A program made the translations under genes and the position numbers. Below, in pieces: positions 11,431 to 21,880 of a stretch of DNA of 64,000 bases. Source of the stretch: Manis javanica (taxonomy: Eukaryota > Chordata > Mammalia > Pholidota > Manidae); assembly GCF_040802235.1 (NCBI RefSeq), contig NC_133174.1:138065213-138129212 (forward strand). Direction: 5' to 3'. The first letter of the stretch is position 1, and each line of letters begins with the position of its first letter. The notes beneath the pieces are model-generated. The model was not told where the DNA came from and did not search any database. It saw only the letters and a list, made by a program, of their open reading frames with translations.

Positions 11431-11995
11431 GAATGATTGTATGCAGTTGAAGTTGATTTTTAAGGATTTGCTCATTTCCCACAACAATGTAAGAAGATGA
11501 GAAGCACTCTGAAAAGCCAAAATTGAATTCTAATTCAAAATGGCCCTTCCATGGTCAAACACACAAAACTGAAAATGATCTGGAGGTCAGAATAGAAGCC
11601 CAAGAAATATACAGAAACATCATATTGGAATATATCAGAGGACAACAGGCCTCTTGGAACATCTACCGATGCTTTCAGTAATGCTCATTCCTCGTTGCTG
11701 GCAAGTGCTGTGGCCCATGAAGATGGCACCAACTCATGGGTGACATGTGTGAGGCCAACCAGAGATGGAACCGTACAGAAGGAAGTGTGTCCATCTGTGG
11801 AAGTGTGAGAGCTCAGTGGTGAGACAGTGTGCTGACAATCTCTCTTGGCCAGGCCGAGGGACGGCATGTGCAACTCCATTCTGTGTGCACACACTCTAAC
11901 TCACTTGCATACAGAGATGAGAATGTGTTCAGGTGCTTTTGTGGCACACAGACATCCTTCCTGCATGCAGAGGCTATTCAGAGGCTTTCAGTGCA
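11431..11995. other. Unassigned DNA
   Basis: No gene, RNA or repeat family is recognisable. The short frames here have no domain content. Confidence 0.4.
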
Positions 11996-12115
11996 GGGAT
12001 TGTTAGCCCCATTTTTCTGGAAAGGAAACTGAGGCTCAAAGATACTGTGTTCATTGTCTAAAGTCGTGCCGTGAGTATGTAGAGAGCAGGCAGGCCGACC
12101 TCACCCACCTGTCTG
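11996..12115 (+). repeat. MIR fragment
   Basis: The block 'ttagccccatttttctggaa' then 'aggaaactgaggctcaaaga' is the MIR core on the plus strand. Confidence 0.65.
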
Positions 12116-13250
12116 CCCAGGGCTGGACTCTCAATAGGTAGTGGTGGGGGCACCGGAGCCCAGGGCTGTGATCGAGCACCTCTGTGGTTGGCAGTGCAGA
12201 TGTAAATGCATCTGCTTTGTGATCAGCCATGGGAGGGTCTGAATGGCTGTGGTGAGCGAGGGTATTTACAGTGAGAAAGGCCTCCGGATGATTTGTAGAC
12301 GTTCCTCCTCCCAAGAAGGTTTCCCTCAACCCCCTCACCCCCTGAGAACCACTGCATTGGAAGGCACATGGGAAAACAGTCCTTAAGGATCTGACTTTTA
12401 TTTAATGAGCTCGTTATAAAGGCCACTGAACATGTTCCCAGCCAGAGGTCAGTTAGACCTACATTTCCCAAACTTGCATGATCACTGGCAGTTAATAATC
12501 CTCCAGGCGGCTGTGAGGAGCCCAAGCGCCTCCTGAGTGAGAGGAGGAAGAGGGTTCTGTCTGGGGGAATGCTGCTGTTCTGCACGCGCGGTGTGTTTTC
12601 AGTCGTCTGGGACAAGCCCATCCAGGCCCATGGGTACCCGTCAGTTCTGTCTGCCAGATGCTTGTGCTAAGTGGAACATACCATCCTGTCTCCGAGGCCA
12701 CGGCAGAGGTTTTATCAAAAACACATTCACTGTCTTTCCTGGTCCTTTCTCACACATGGACAACTCAGCTAGGACTCTGCCTGAATCCTACCCATCACAC
12801 AAAGGGCTTGTCTCCTTTGGAAAGGGCTGCCTCAAAAAAAGTTTAAAGCAAAGATTTCTGTTTACTATAAAACCTGTTTAGTGAATGGCTTTTACATATG
12901 TGTGTGGGCCAAGGAACCAGGCTCCAGGGCCTTCTGCCTCCACCCACATTCCCAAAGTGTTCATACTTGTGAAAGAAAAGAAAAAAAATTTTGTTTCTCC
13001 TTGACTTATTTTGGGGTGTGTGTGTGTAAAACAAATTAAATGGAAAATCCTTTAGTTTTAAATGACCCCAAAATCCACGACGGAAAGCTCACAAATCAAA
13101 CTGCCATGCATTGCTTCCTGGAAGCTCCTCAGAGCAATAACCCTGGTGATTGTGATTCCCTTTCATGTTCGGCTTGGGTGGCACCTCCTCAGGAAGTCTT
13201 TGGGCACCCCTACCCTGTGTGCCTCCCATCCCCATATGGATTGGCTAGTC
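12116..13250. other. Unassigned DNA with a small TG run
   Basis: There is no recognisable gene. A short (TG)n run lies at about 13,016-13,027. Overlapping frames near 12,223-12,881 occur on both strands and have no motif. I regard them as chance. Confidence 0.4.
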
Positions 13251-13660
13251 ATTCATCCATTTATTCATTCAATAAGTATATGCCAGGCACCAATCAAGGT
13301 GCTGATAAACAGACAAGACAGACACCGACAAAATTCCCCACTGTCATGGAGCCGACATTCTAGCTGCCGGACACCGACAGTATGCGAGATAAAGAAGGGT
13401 ACTGCAGAGTCCGCCAGAGGGCGGTAAGCGCTACAGGTAAAAGTGCAGCACGGAAGAGGCCTGCAGGTGCCAGAGGGTGGAGGTGGTGCTGTAATTTCAG
13501 ACTGAGGGCGAGTGCCATGTGGCTGAGGGCAATGTGTTCCAGGCACGGGGAACAGCGTGTGTAATGGCCCTGAGGAGAAGCGTGCTTGGTGTGTCTGAGG
13601 AACAGCAAGGAGACAGATGGGCCTGGAATGAAGTGCGTGAGAGCGGAGCTGAGGGGAACG
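13251..13660 (+). repeat. Ancient CR1/L3-type LINE fragment
   Basis: The text 'cattcaataagtatatgcca', 'ggcaccaatcaaggtgctg', 'gtcatggagccgacattcta', 'gtgttccaggcacggggaac' and 'ggccctgaggagaagcgtg' follows a well-known ancient mammalian repeat that I would place with CR1/L3-like LINEs. The family label is less certain than its repetitive origin. A CTCF-like motif sits inside it. Confidence 0.55.
13411..13424 (+). promoter_or_regulatory. CTCF-like motif
   Basis: The sequence CCGCCAGAGGGCGG matches the core CCNNNAGGGGGC/CCAGAGGGCGC pattern of vertebrate CTCF sites well. It is judged by eye only, with no scoring, and occupancy cannot be inferred. Confidence 0.35.
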
Positions 13661-14125
13661 GCATCACACAGGAATCCCTGCCGTCGCACCATGGAGGCAC
13701 TCCTCAGCTGGATTCCCTGGGCATCAGACTCTGAACTGGAGCTCAGTGTGCTCTCAGGATCCACACCTGGCTAAGTGAAGGGGAGGGAGCTGAGCTGTGG
13801 TGAGGTCACAAGGACTCAGCCCCCTGACGGCGACTCTGGAGTTCAGATGGCCCTTGGGGGGTCATTCTGAGCTGCGGAGAGGGGGCTGGCCCATTGTTCT
13901 CCTCCTGACAGTCACCAGTCACTGGATGGGGCTGCTCCATAGAGGCTGTGTGACCTGGGACAAGGGTGCTCTCTAGCTGTGGGCAGTTGCTGCAGAAGCT
14001 GACACCTGGGGAAGCTGACGCTCAAGGAAACTGACACTTGTGAAGCAGCGGTCCGAGCACCTGGGAAATAAGTGCTTCAGTCACGAGAGAGCATTTGGGT
14101 GGTGCACCTCGCCTCCTCTACAGCC
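13661..14125. other. Unassigned DNA with a short 17-bp tandem
   Basis: No gene is visible. At about 13,994-14,045 a unit resembling 'gaagctgacacctgggg' occurs three times with changes. The rest is unique GC-moderate sequence. Confidence 0.45.
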
Positions 14126-14345
14126 GTCACTGAGGATTTACCGTAAGCCAGGCACCCTGCTAAGCACTTTATAAGAATTTTCTCATTTAGTCTTCACACA
14201 AAACCTGTGAGTTGTATATTATTATTAGCTCCACTTTATATATGAGACTTAGAGAGGCTGTGTAGCCTGCTCAGTGTCCTCACTGTGGCACAGCTAAGTG
14301 GGGGCTGTAGTGCTGGTGTGCCTAACTCTACAGCATGGGCTCCTA
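14126..14345 (+). repeat. MIR SINE
   Basis: The order 'taagccaggcaccctgctaa', 'ctcatttagtcttcacacaa', 'gagacttagagaggctgtgt' and 'cacagctaagtgggggctgt' is that of a MIR/MIRb, near full length. Confidence 0.75.
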
Positions 14346-14715
14346 AGCACTAGATTTATCTCCTTTGTTCTGAGCTCCCTGCCTCTGTCGATACAGCCCA
14401 AGGACAAGACCACCCCTTCCCTGCAGTGACGCCTACCAAAGGGCTGACTGCTCCCCCACCTGCCTGGCCCATCTTCCTATCCTACCCTGTGCTGTTGAAT
14501 TTCTGGGTCCTGAGGCAGAGTTCCTAGTCCCCCCTAACTAGCTCCTCCCCTCAGAGTCAGCCCCTGCTCCAGCCTGCTTGGGTCCCTTGGAAACATGCCC
14601 AACCACAGACCTCTGATGAGAGGCTTCATGGCATCAAGGATATGAGGGGTGAACAGAGGCTTGGAGACCTGGGCTGATCTGAGGCCTGGCATCTGCCCGA
14701 GGTTGACAGGAACCA
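14346..14715. other. Unassigned DNA
   Basis: Nothing recognised. C/T-rich stretches occur around 14,400-14,590 but no coding or RNA signal is seen. Confidence 0.4.
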
Positions 14716-15030
14716 GACTGAGTTGTATCTCCTTCAGATCATAGACTGAAGCCCTAACCCCCAGTACCTCAAAATGTGACTGTATTTGGAGATAAGGTCT
14801 TTAAAGAGGTAATTAATGTAAAATGAGGCCATTAGGGTGGGCCTTAATCCAATATGACTGGTTTCTTTATAAAATGAGGAGATTAGGACATAGACATGTA
14901 TGGAGAGAAGACCATGTGACCTCAATCTCAGACTTCTAGCCTCTAGCATTCTGAGAAAAGCAACGTCTGTTGTTTAAGCCACTCAGTCTGTGGGACTTTG
15001 TTATGGCAGCCCGAGCAGAGCCACGTACCA
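14716..15030 (+). mobile_element. MaLR-type LTR (MST/MLT1-like)
   Basis: It has the ordered LTR text 'ctgagttgtatctccttcag', 'gaagccctaacccccagtac', 'taaaatgaggccattagggt', 'gggccttaatccaatatgac' and 'ttgtttaagccactcagtct', and ends with 'ttgttatggcagcccgagca'. These are landmark segments of MaLR LTRs. It is a solo LTR. Confidence 0.85.
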
Positions 15031-15109
15031 GGCCTCCCAACTTGCTGGCTCACGCTCTTTGCTCAGCACCAATCGCTATGGCTTGGCACCATTTATGGAG
15101 AGTTAGCTT

Positions 15110-15245
15110 GATATAACGCCAAGAGCGGTGGCCTTGAGCTCAGAAAATATGGGGCCTTTCTTCTTTTCTGTCCAATGGGGTGACCTTGAACAAGTCACTT
15201 TATTGAGTTTCTATGCCCCCATCTGGAAATTGGGAGGAATGCCGG
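15110..15245 (+). repeat. MIR fragment
   Basis: The text 'gtgaccttgaacaagtcact' then 'ttctatgcccccatctggaa' is the MIR core. Confidence 0.65.
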
Positions 15246-16310
15246 AGCATTTCCTTCCTAAGGGCCCATTCAGTGTCTGGGCACAGTGTTGGCATTTTCA
15301 AGGGCTTGATGGAACTACTGCAGGATCTGAGGAGAGATAGCCTCTTGTCATCATAACCTCAGAAACTTGACCAGAGCTTCATGTTACACGAGGGGAACCT
15401 CATGCCTGATCCATCCAGGGACAAAAGAAGTATACACACGAGTGGCACCTGAGGGGCCTGACTTACTGCCCTGGGGTACTGGCAGCTGTTTGAAGGCATG
15501 CCCTGCAGGTGTCAGGGGCAACTAGGCGCGACTGGCACAGAGGGGTCTGAGAGTGCATGGGTCTTGTGCTAGGCGCCGGTGTCTGGAATAGCCTGACTCA
15601 CTGCCTAATTGCCTTCATGCGACTGGTGCACCTCCACCCCCGGCAGTGAGGAGGGAGGGAGGGAGCGAGAAGAAGAGGAAGGGGAAGGAGAAGGAAGAGT
15701 GGGAGAAAAAGAAGGGGGCTTGGGGAGAAGCAGAAAGTGTGAGCAGGCCGTCCATGCTTCTGTGCCTCCGGAAGTAAGGGGCGTGGCCATGTAGTACCAC
15801 TCGTGGGGCTCCAGAGGAAGGCGGATCATTAACCCCTCTCAACCACGTGGAATGCGTAAGGATGTCACTGAATTAGCATGACACCAATATTCACATTACT
15901 AGTTATCACAGGGGAGGTAGTACATCACCAAAACCCATGATTTTCCCCGTCGGATTTGCAGAGCCCACATACTTCTCTCGTCAGTTCACCTTGAAGTTTG
16001 AGCTTCAGGATGGGAGTGAGGTGATGCAATAACTCACTCTGCCGGAGCCCTCAAGTGAGTGGTGTTTAGACTGGAAGCCAGAAGATTCATCCGTCCCTGG
16101 AAGAGATCTGTACAGCGACGGGAGCCTGCTGGTCAGTGTATCCCCATCTCACTCGCAGGGCACCTGGGTATCAACTTAGTACAGCTTTCTCAGGAACCCA
16201 GGGAGCTGGCTGATCTTAAACGGTATTTTGAAAGTCATGATAAATATTCCCAGTTCCATAGCAGAGCTCCGAGAATTTAATTTGCTAGGAGTCAGCACCC
16301 CAGGATCCTT
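15246..16310. other. Unassigned DNA around a GA-rich tract
   Basis: No gene is recognisable. The only structured element is the GA-rich tract listed separately. Charged frames across that tract are translations of simple sequence. Confidence 0.4.
15641..15725 (+). repeat. GA-rich simple repeat
   Basis: The plus strand is almost pure purine (GGGA, GAGA and GGAAGGA units). The minus strand is correspondingly polypyrimidine. The Glu/Gly/Arg-rich frame on plus is a by-product. Confidence 0.85.
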
Positions 16311-16317
16311 CCTCTAG

Positions 16318-16500
16318 CTACCAGCTTTAGTTTCTCCATTTAGAAAGGGAGGCTGGTAATAATACCTACCTCCTAGGGTTGCTATGAGAAATAATACTTT
16401 ACTCAAATAACACAACACACACACTTAATACATTAAGTGCTTAGAAGAGCACTTGCAGCACACTAGGCACCCCCCATAGGTATTATTAGTAGGAGTATCA
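16318..16500 (+). repeat. MIR SINE
   Basis: The block 'tttctccatttagaaaggga', then 'aataatacctacctcctagg', 'gttgctatgagaaataatac' and 'cacactaggcacccccc' follows the 3' half of MIR. A short CA run interrupts it. Confidence 0.7.
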
Positions 16501-16925
16501 CGACTGGTACATAGTATTCCTGCCCATTTCCTGTGGTTCAGAGTGAACAATCCCCACCCCCTTCAGCCTTAGAAATGATCCTGTGTGACTGAGTCCGGGT
16601 CAGTAAGAGTACTCCATCTCCGCCAAGGTGAAGTCAAAGTAAAAGAGCAGGGATTGCAATCTAATTATCAGAGAAGGTTGAATCAAGGAACAAAGGAAGG
16701 GATATTTTCCACAACGATCTCATAGTTCAGAAACACTGTGAACCAAACGATAGAGTATCAAAATTCATGCAGAAAAAACGTACAGACCATACAAACACAA
16801 AGAGAAACAAATACATTTGTAGCAGAGAAATTGATCTCTCTTAGCACAGAGCAGAACAAGTGGAAAAGAAATAAGCAAATACATAGAAGACCTAAACAAT
16901 ATGATCAAGGCCACCTAAATCTGTC
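16501..16925. other. Unassigned A-rich DNA
   Basis: A-rich sequence with no named repeat. A plus-strand open frame (16,738-17,046) has no domain and runs into the next ancient repeat. Confidence 0.35.
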
Positions 16926-16929
16926 ATCA

Positions 16930-17245
16930 TTTTCTAGGTCATGCTGTAGTAAGAAACAACCTCCAAGGTCCAGTGGCTTGCAATGTTTATTTGATTTATT
17001 GCTTAATGTTTATTTATATATTAAACAGCAAATGTTTATTTCTTGATCACATTGCATGTTGGTTGGGGTAGGCTTTGGCTTTGCCCCCTTTGTTTTCTTT
17101 ATTCAGAAACCCAAACCAAAGTCCTGATCATGCTGCTGCCACCCCACTCAGCTCTGTCTTGGGTCTCACGGGAGCTGAAGATCTTCGCCAAGAACTAATG
17201 TATCGGGAGTCCTATGGCACCATGATTTCAGGAGAATGGATAATA
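16930..17245. repeat. Ancient interspersed repeat, family unclear
   Basis: The text 'tgctgtagtaagaaacaacc', 'caaggtccagtggcttgcaa' and the following T-rich tract resemble a common mammalian LTR/DNA-type repeat whose consensus has 'ccaaaacttagtggcttaaa'. I cannot name the family with confidence. Confidence 0.4.
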
Positions 17246-17425
17246 CAACAATTTAAAATTCCATGTCATTGAATTTCACAGGCAGCATTATTTTGCATGC
17301 CCCTCAGAAAGTGAAAATGTAGCCTGCTGAACTATAAAATACCATTGATTGTAAGGTACTGCTCAACTTCAGGGATGTAAAAAGGGCATCTCAGAATCGT
17401 TAAAATATGGTATTTTATAATTAGT
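17246..17425. other. Unassigned AT-rich DNA
   Basis: Short AT-rich spacer between two repeats. No feature is seen. Confidence 0.4.
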
Positions 17426-17427
17426 GC

Positions 17428-17645
17428 AATCATTAAGAGCCCAGGCACTACAGCCAGGCTGCTTGACTCTGAATCCCAGCTCTGCCATGTACAAGTTATG
17501 GGGTCCTGCACCAGTCATTTATTATCATGGTGCCTCAGTTTACACGACTGCATAATGGAGATAGACCTACTTTCTAGAGTTGCTGTGAGGACTGAATATA
17601 TGTGTAAAACATTTCAAACAGTGCCTGGCACATAGTAAATGCTAT
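17428..17645 (+). repeat. MIR SINE, near full length
   Basis: The copy is almost complete: 'taagagcccaggcactacag', 'ttgactctgaatcccagctc', 'tgcctcagtttacacgactg', 'agttgctgtgaggactgaat' and 'cagtgcctggcacatagtaa'. It is the best MIR in the window. Confidence 0.88.
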
Positions 17646-18455
17646 GTGTGCTTGCTCTTTTTATTTTTAAGTATTATATCCATCACACAGGCAAATAAGG
17701 GATAAAAAAATGGCCTTTGCCACCACCCCAACCACCTCACTGCCACTCCTCTTACAAGGTAAGTGGGGGTCTTGCCAGCCTTCCATAAACCTCTCAGCAG
17801 CCTTTGCCAAAAACGGGCTCCTTGCTGCCCCATTGCCACTTTGCAGCTGTCAGGCGCAAGTGGGGCCATAGCCTATCCCGGCATGTCTGAGGCCGGTCAT
17901 CTCCAACCAGACCTCTCTTCATTGTGATCTCCAGACACTTCAAGGAAGACAAGCCCCTTCCCACCCATGCTCACCATGAGTGGTCTTACCCCGGATCCTC
18001 CCAATGATCACCCAGTCCATTCCACTGCAAACAAATGCCACTACTTCCCCATCCCTTCCCATAAGGCTTTCCTCATCTCTTTGCAGCCTTAGCTGGAAAA
18101 TGCCTCCCCCAGTTAGGGTGCAGCCTTCCCCACTGCATCCCGTCTTGGGGAGAGAGGGGGAAAATTCTTCTGGCTCCCTGCTGCTGGGGCCAGACTAGAG
18201 CGTGATTCTTCCACTTTCAAAGCTGACACTTCTATGAGCCTCAAACTATTAAGCTGAACATTTTGTCTTAAAAACAAAGGGGGTTCAAATTACGCAATTA
18301 ATACTTGATAATTCCTCCTTTTAAAAATGTCAGCCTTTACAGATAAAGCCAGAGCCCTGGACTTGGCCCCACCCTTGGCTGCTCTGGGGTGAATCCAGTG
18401 ATCTGGTGGGTGCGGCTCTCACCTGACCTTGTCCTCTGCAATAAGCCATCTACAC
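17646..18455. other. Unassigned DNA
   Basis: C-rich sequence on plus with no recognisable gene. Part of 17,880-18,090 has an L2-like flavour but is too weak to call. Confidence 0.35.
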
Positions 18456-18459
18456 AATT

Positions 18460-18780
18460 GAAGAATTTGGGTGTGTGTATTTTTGACAGAGGTACAAATA
18501 GCATCTTGCTATAAGTATTGTTCTGTTACTTGCTTTTTTCACCCATCTGTCCTGGCGATCTTTCCATGTGCAATTCTACTTCATGCTTTTAAGTCACTGA
18601 GTAATAGCTCTTTTTGGAAATAGCACAGCGTTTCTTTAACCTTTTCTCCAGAATGAGCATTTCTGTTGTTTTCAGTTCTCCCTAATATAAAAAACTGCAT
18701 CAATAAACAGCTGTCTATGTGTTAGCTTGTAAACAAGGGAGAATGTTTCTCTATTATTAACAATTTAGAAAGAATAATGA
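18460..18780 (-). repeat. Old L1 fragment, minus strand
   Basis: The plus text 'ctgttacttgcttttttcac', 'gatctttccatgtgcaattc', 'agcatttctgttgttttcag' and 'actgcatcaataaacagct' matches the antisense of an old L1 3' region. The young L1 beginning at 18,811 interrupts this neighbourhood. Confidence 0.6.
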
Positions 18781-18897
18781 CTTTATTTTTTTTTTCCAAC
18801 TATAGGAGTTTTTTTTTTTTGGTATCATTAATCTACAATTACATTTGGGATTGTTCTTCCTTCTTTAAATATGCCTGGATTGCTATATACTTTCCTC

Positions 18898-19800
18898 TTA
18901 TAACTGCTTTTGCTGCGTCCCACAGAAGTTGGGGCTTTGTGTTGTTGTTGTCATTTGTTTCCATATATTGCTTATCTCTATTTTAATTTGGTCATTGATC
19001 CATTGATTATCTAGGAGCATGTTGTTAAGCCTCCATGTGTTTGTGAGCTGTTTTGCTTTCTTTGTACAATTAATTTCTAGTTTTATACCTTTGTGGTCTG
19101 AGAAGTTGGTTGGTAGAATTTCAATCTTTTGGAATTTACTGAGGCTCTTTTTATGGCCTAGTAAGTGGTCTATTCTGGAGAATGTTCCATGTGCACTTGC
19201 AAAGAATGTGTATCCTGCAGCTTTTGGGTGTAGAGTTCTATAGATGTCTATTAGGTCCATCTGTTCTAGTGTGTTGTTCAGTGCCTCTGTGTCCTTAGTT
19301 ATTTTCTATCAGGTGGATCTTTCCTTTGGAGTGAGTGGTGGTTAAGTTTCCTAAAATGAATGCATTGCATTCTATTTCCTCCTTTAATTCTGTTAGTGTT
19401 TGTTTCACATATGTTGGTGCTCCTGTATTCGGTGCATATATGTTTATGATGGTTATATCCTCTTGTTGGACTGAGCCCTTTATCATTATGTAATGTCCTT
19501 CTTTATCTCTTGTTACTTTCCTTGTTTTGAAGTCTATTTTGTCTGATACTAGTACTGCAACCTCTGCTTTTTTCTCCCTGTTGTTTTCATGAAATATCTT
19601 TTTCCATCCCTTGACTTTAAGTCTGTGCATGTCTTTGGGTTTGAGGTGAGTCTCTTGTAAGCAGCATATAGATGGGTCTTGCTTTTTTATGCATTCTGTT
19701 ACTCTGTGTCTTTTGATTGGTGCATTCAGTCCATTTACATTTAGGGTGATTTTGAAAGATACGTACTTATTACCATTGCAGGCTTTAGATTCGTGTTTAC
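18898..19800 (-). pseudogene. L1 ORF2 endonuclease remnant
   Basis: Two minus-strand frames (19,295-19,630 and 18,898-19,260) are consecutive pieces of the L1 apurinic/apyrimidinic-like endonuclease that nicks target DNA in retrotransposition. The first carries an EN strand ending in IINIYAPNTGAP. The second carries HGTFSRIDHLLGHK and the catalytic-type SDHKGIKLEI block near the EN C-terminus. Upstream, up to about 19,800, decayed text encodes the ORF2 start (TLNVNGL type). At least one frameshift or stop separates the two frames. There is no reverse transcriptase or C-terminal domain, because the element is internally deleted. It cannot encode a working ORF2 protein. Confidence 0.85.
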
Positions 19801-20099
19801 CAAAGGTTCAAGGTTAGCTTCTTTCCTGTTTTACTGTCTAACTTAACTCTCTTATTGAGCTATTATAAACACAGTCTTTATTTATCGCCCTTCTTATTCC
19901 TCCTCCTCCTCCATTCTCTATATGTTAGGTGTTTTATTTTGTGTTCTTTTGTGTTTCCTTTGACTGCTTTTGTGGGTACTTGATTTTTTTTTTTGCCTTT
20001 AGTTAGTATTTGGTTGGTCTGCTTTCTTTGCTGTGATTTTATTTTCTCTGGTGACATCTATTTAGCCTTAGGAGTACTCCCATCTAGAGCAGTCCCTCT

Positions 20100-20967
20100 A
20101 GAATATCCTGTAGAGGTGGTTTGTGGGAGACAAATTCCCTCTATTTTTGCTTGTCTGGGAATTGTTTAATCCCTCCTTCAGATTAAATGAAAATTGTGTT
20201 GGATACAGTATTCTTGGTTCAAGGCCCTTTTATTTCATTACATTAAATATATCATGCCATTCTCTTCTGGCCTGTAAGGTTTCTGTTGAGAAGTCTGATG
20301 ATAGCCTGATGGGTTTTCCTTTGTAGGTGACCTTTTTTCTCTCTCTGGCTGCCTTTAATACTCTGTCCTTGTCCTTGATCTTTGCCATTTTAATTATTAT
20401 GTGTCTTGGTGTTGTCCTCCTTGGGTCCCTTCTGTTGGGAGTTCTGTGTGTTTCTGTGGTCTGAGCGACTATTTCCTCCCCTAGTTTGGAGAAGTTTTCA
20501 GCAATTATTTCTTCAAAGACACTTTCTATCCCTTTTTCTCTCTCTTCTTCCTCTGGTACCCCTATAATGCGGATATTGTTCCTTTTGGGTTGGTCACACA
20601 GTTCTCTTAATATTGTTTCATTCCTGGAGATCCTTTGATCTCTCTCTAAATCAGCTTCCCTGTGTTCCTGTTCTCTGATTTCTATTCCATTAATGGCCTC
20701 TTGCACCTCATCCAGTCTGCTCTTAAATCCTTCCAGAGATTGTTTCATTTCTGTAATCTCCTTCTGGACTTCATCCCTTAGCTCTTGCATATTTCTCTGA
20801 AGCTCCATCAGCATGGTTATGACCTTTATTTTGAATTCTTTTTCAGGAAGATTGGTTAAATCTATGTCCCCAGGTTCCCTCTCAGGGGATGTCTGGGTTA
20901 GTCTGGTCTGTATCAAATTCTTCTGCCTTTTCATGGCGATAGAAGTAGTCGTGGGCAGTTGGTGCAT
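20100..20967 (-). pseudogene. L1 ORF1 (RNA-binding protein) with premature stop
   Basis: The 245-codon minus-strand frame 20,230-20,967 is an L1 ORF1: an N-terminal helical/coiled-coil part rich in Glu, Lys and Arg, then the RRM-like block with NNIRIIGVPEEEEREK, then the C-terminal part with RVLKAARERKKVTYKGKPIR and TLQARREWHDIF. ORF1 protein is a trimeric RNA-binding chaperone of the L1 ribonucleoprotein. The true start is probably the internal Met before KRQKN. A stop interrupts the frame at 20,230, just before the usual GLEPRILYP-type C-terminal segment, which is still readable downstream to about 20,100 with a further frame break. It is slightly less decayed than ORF1 of the L1 at 27.5-33.6 kb. 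Confidence 0.88.
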
Positions 20968-20969
20968 GT

Positions 20970-21735
20970 ATTAGCTGGGAGAACCAAGTCCTTACTTGCT
21001 TGTTGGTCAGCTTCCTTTCCTGTGAGAACGGCGACCCCTAGTGGCTTGTGCTGGACAGCTGTGCACCGTCGGGGCCTCTGAGTCTGTCCCAGGCAGGCGG
21101 CAGCGGAGGAGGCTCCGTGTGGTTGCTGTGGGCATGGCTGGCCTCAGGCTGCTGCTCCACTATGGCTGTTTATCGCCGTGAGGGGCCTCTGAGCTGTGCT
21201 GCCACCCAGGGGGTTAGGATGCCTGGAATTCCCCGGGATTCCCGGCTGCTCGGCTGAGTGTGCTGGGATGCTTCCGTCCAGCTGGGAGGCTCCTGTCCCT
21301 TTAAGACTTTCAAAAAGCACCCACTTTTCTTTTGTCCCAGGGGCACCAGCTACAGGTACCTGCTCTCAGGTTTTACTGTCCTGTTTCCCTAGCATCCAGT
21401 GCACAACGCACTGTGTGTCTGCGCTCCCAGTGCTGTCGCCTAGGGCTGGGTATTTAGCAGTCCTGGCCTCCCTGTCCTTCCCCGCTCCGACTCCTCTCCT
21501 CCTGCCGGGAGCTGGGGTGGGGGGCACGCTTGGGTCCCACCGGGCCCCGGCTTGTGTCTTACCCCCTTTGCGAGGTGCTGGGTTCTCACAGGTGTAGATG
21601 TAGTGTGGCTGTTTTCCTGTATCTTCTGGTCTCTCTTTTAGGAATAGTTGTATTTGTTGCATTTTCAAAAATATATATGGTTTTGGGAGGAGATTTCCGC
21701 TGCCCTACTCATGCCGCCATCTTGACTCCTCTCCC
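20970..21735 (-). promoter_or_regulatory. L1 5' UTR / internal promoter
   Basis: This GC-rich segment lies upstream of ORF1 and ends at the L1 5' terminus. By analogy with mammalian L1 it would hold the internal RNA polymerase II promoter. It shares landmark text with 32,765-33,567 and 60,366-60,895, including 'ccctttaagactttcaaaaa', a 'cccagggggttag' block and 'tgttttcctgtatcttctgg'-like sequence near the 5' end. Promoter activity is inferred from family knowledge only. Confidence 0.75.
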
Positions 21736-21880
21736 ACCACTGGTTTTTCATGGCCTTAACTTAAGCATTTTAACTATGTAGCTAATATAAAGACCACCCA
21801 TGGTCCTTCTATGCAACTTGAGAATGAAAACATTACCTGTATCTGACATCTGGCTTTGTGCTCATCTTCCATCCCCATCC
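21736..21880. other. Short spacer
   Basis: Sequence between the young L1 and the next old L1. No clear target-site duplicate of the left flank was found. Confidence 0.4.

Larger units (their letters stand above)
18811..21735 (-). mobile_element. Internally deleted young-type L1
   Basis: The element reads right to left. Its 5' terminus is at 21,735 (sense GGGAGAGGAGTCAAGATGGC, like mammalian L1 5' ends). Then come a GC-rich 5' UTR, ORF1, an inter-ORF region, the ORF2 endonuclease part, and finally 24 bases of the extreme 3' end (18,821-18,844) plus a T-run (poly(A) on minus). Compared with the copy at 27.5-33.6 kb, about 3.2 kb is missing between ORF2 after the endonuclease domain and the last bases of the 3' UTR. 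The junction is at 18,844/18,845. No clear target-site duplication was found, so the deletion may predate or postdate insertion. Confidence 0.85.

Noticed and set aside
18805..21760. Splicing of L1 RNA as the source of the internally deleted L1
   Set aside because: The sequence next to the junction in the longer copy has no GT donor on the sense strand and no AG acceptor before the 3' segment.
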